6,300 bases of DNA from Acidimicrobium sp. (GTDB lineage Bacteria > Actinomycetota > Acidimicrobiia > Acidimicrobiales > Ilumatobacteraceae): contig DOHD01000035.1 in the NCBI GenBank assembly GCA_003535455.1, positions 1 through 6,300 of the forward strand. The letters are read 5' to 3'. A program made the translations under genes and the position numbers. Under the pieces are notes generated by a model. The model was not told the origin of the DNA and ran no database searches. It was given only the letters and a program-made list of their open reading frames with translations. Positions within the stretch are counted from its first letter, which is position 1. The number at the start of each line of letters is the position of its first letter. This document shows, piece by piece, positions 6,092-6,300 of this stretch.

Positions 6092-6300
6092 TCACGAGCC
6101 GTTGTGGCGTACGAGCTCAAATTCGGTGTACGCCGAAACGCCCATCTCGCTGTCGAGACCGGCGATTTCGTCGGCTGCACTTGAACGAATACCGCCTTTG
6201 GTCAATCGGTTCTGTAATTTAAAGAACCCATATGACAGACCGAAGTTGACAATCAAAATCGTCGCAGCACCAAGTGCTTGTGCGCCAAGTTGACCCCAGT
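6092..6300 (-). CDS. amt: Ammonium transporter (Amt family), C-terminal fragment cut by the window edge
   Basis: Reading the - strand from the right edge gives 68 residues ending in TGA at 6094-6092. The first part, WGQLGAQALG followed by a hydrophobic stretch to about residue 26, matches the last transmembrane helix of Amt/MEP/Rh channels, trimeric membrane proteins that take up ammonium. The rest fits the cytoplasmic C-terminal tail: KGGIRSSAADEIAGLDSEMG then VSAYTEFE, the family pattern R-x-s-x-x-x-E-x-x-GLD-x-x-x-HG-x-x-AY. The tail carries signals between subunits and contacts PII protein in characterised members. Met-Gly replaces the commoner His-Gly. The 5' part lies outside the window. 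No PII (glnK/glnB) gene follows on this strand within the window; the next gene converges. Confidence 0.88.
   Translation of the reverse strand, partial: WGQLGAQALGAATILIVNFGLSYGFFKLQNRLTKGGIRSSAADEIAGLDSEMGVSAYTEFELVRHNGS

Noticed and set aside
5872..6293. + strand open frames of 116 and 71 codons at the right end
   Set aside because: They overlap the FAH 3' end and run antisense to the clear Amt C-terminus, which carries the recognisable GLD and AYTEFE tail motifs.

Overview
The window looks like a chromosomal segment of an actinobacterium of intermediate GC content (about half GC by eye), most plausibly in or near the Acidimicrobiia. Three things point there: a HelR/HelD-type RNA-polymerase-associated ATPase of the actinobacterial kind, a secreted PKD-like protein with a WFWV segment of a type I know from Actinobacteria, and short intergenic gaps with a promoter placed to give a leaderless transcript. 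The lineage is an inference. There are no RNA genes, insertion sequences, CRISPR arrays or phage genes.

Left end (1-522): a small lipoprotein gene of unknown function on the + strand. It probably overlaps, by a TAATG junction, the 3' end of an upstream gene cut by the window edge. It converges on the large gene at 536-2662 (- strand), a HelR-type ATPase that removes RNA polymerase from stalled or inhibitor-bound states.

Middle (2699-4210): a short divergent intergenic region carries a 13-base near-identical direct repeat. It leads into a two-gene + strand unit: a lipoprotein with a probable NTF2-like domain, overlapping by 13 bases a secreted protein with a probable PKD-like beta domain. This is the least understood and most coherent unit in the window, likely a cell-envelope pair.

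Right part (4211-6300): a cold-shock protein with its own candidate promoter and ribosome binding site. It is followed by an unrecognised 202-residue protein with a highly charged C-terminal helix, which sits 2 bases upstream of a fumarylacetoacetate hydrolase (FAH) family gene. The pair has a candidate leaderless promoter. At the right edge the C-terminal 68 residues of an Amt ammonium transporter lie on the - strand, convergent with the FAH gene across a 35-base gap containing a hairpin.

I see no defence system, biosynthetic cluster or mobile island. The points worth following are the lipoprotein/PKD-like pair, the divergent repeat, the leaderless promoter and the unknown protein coupled to the FAH enzyme.
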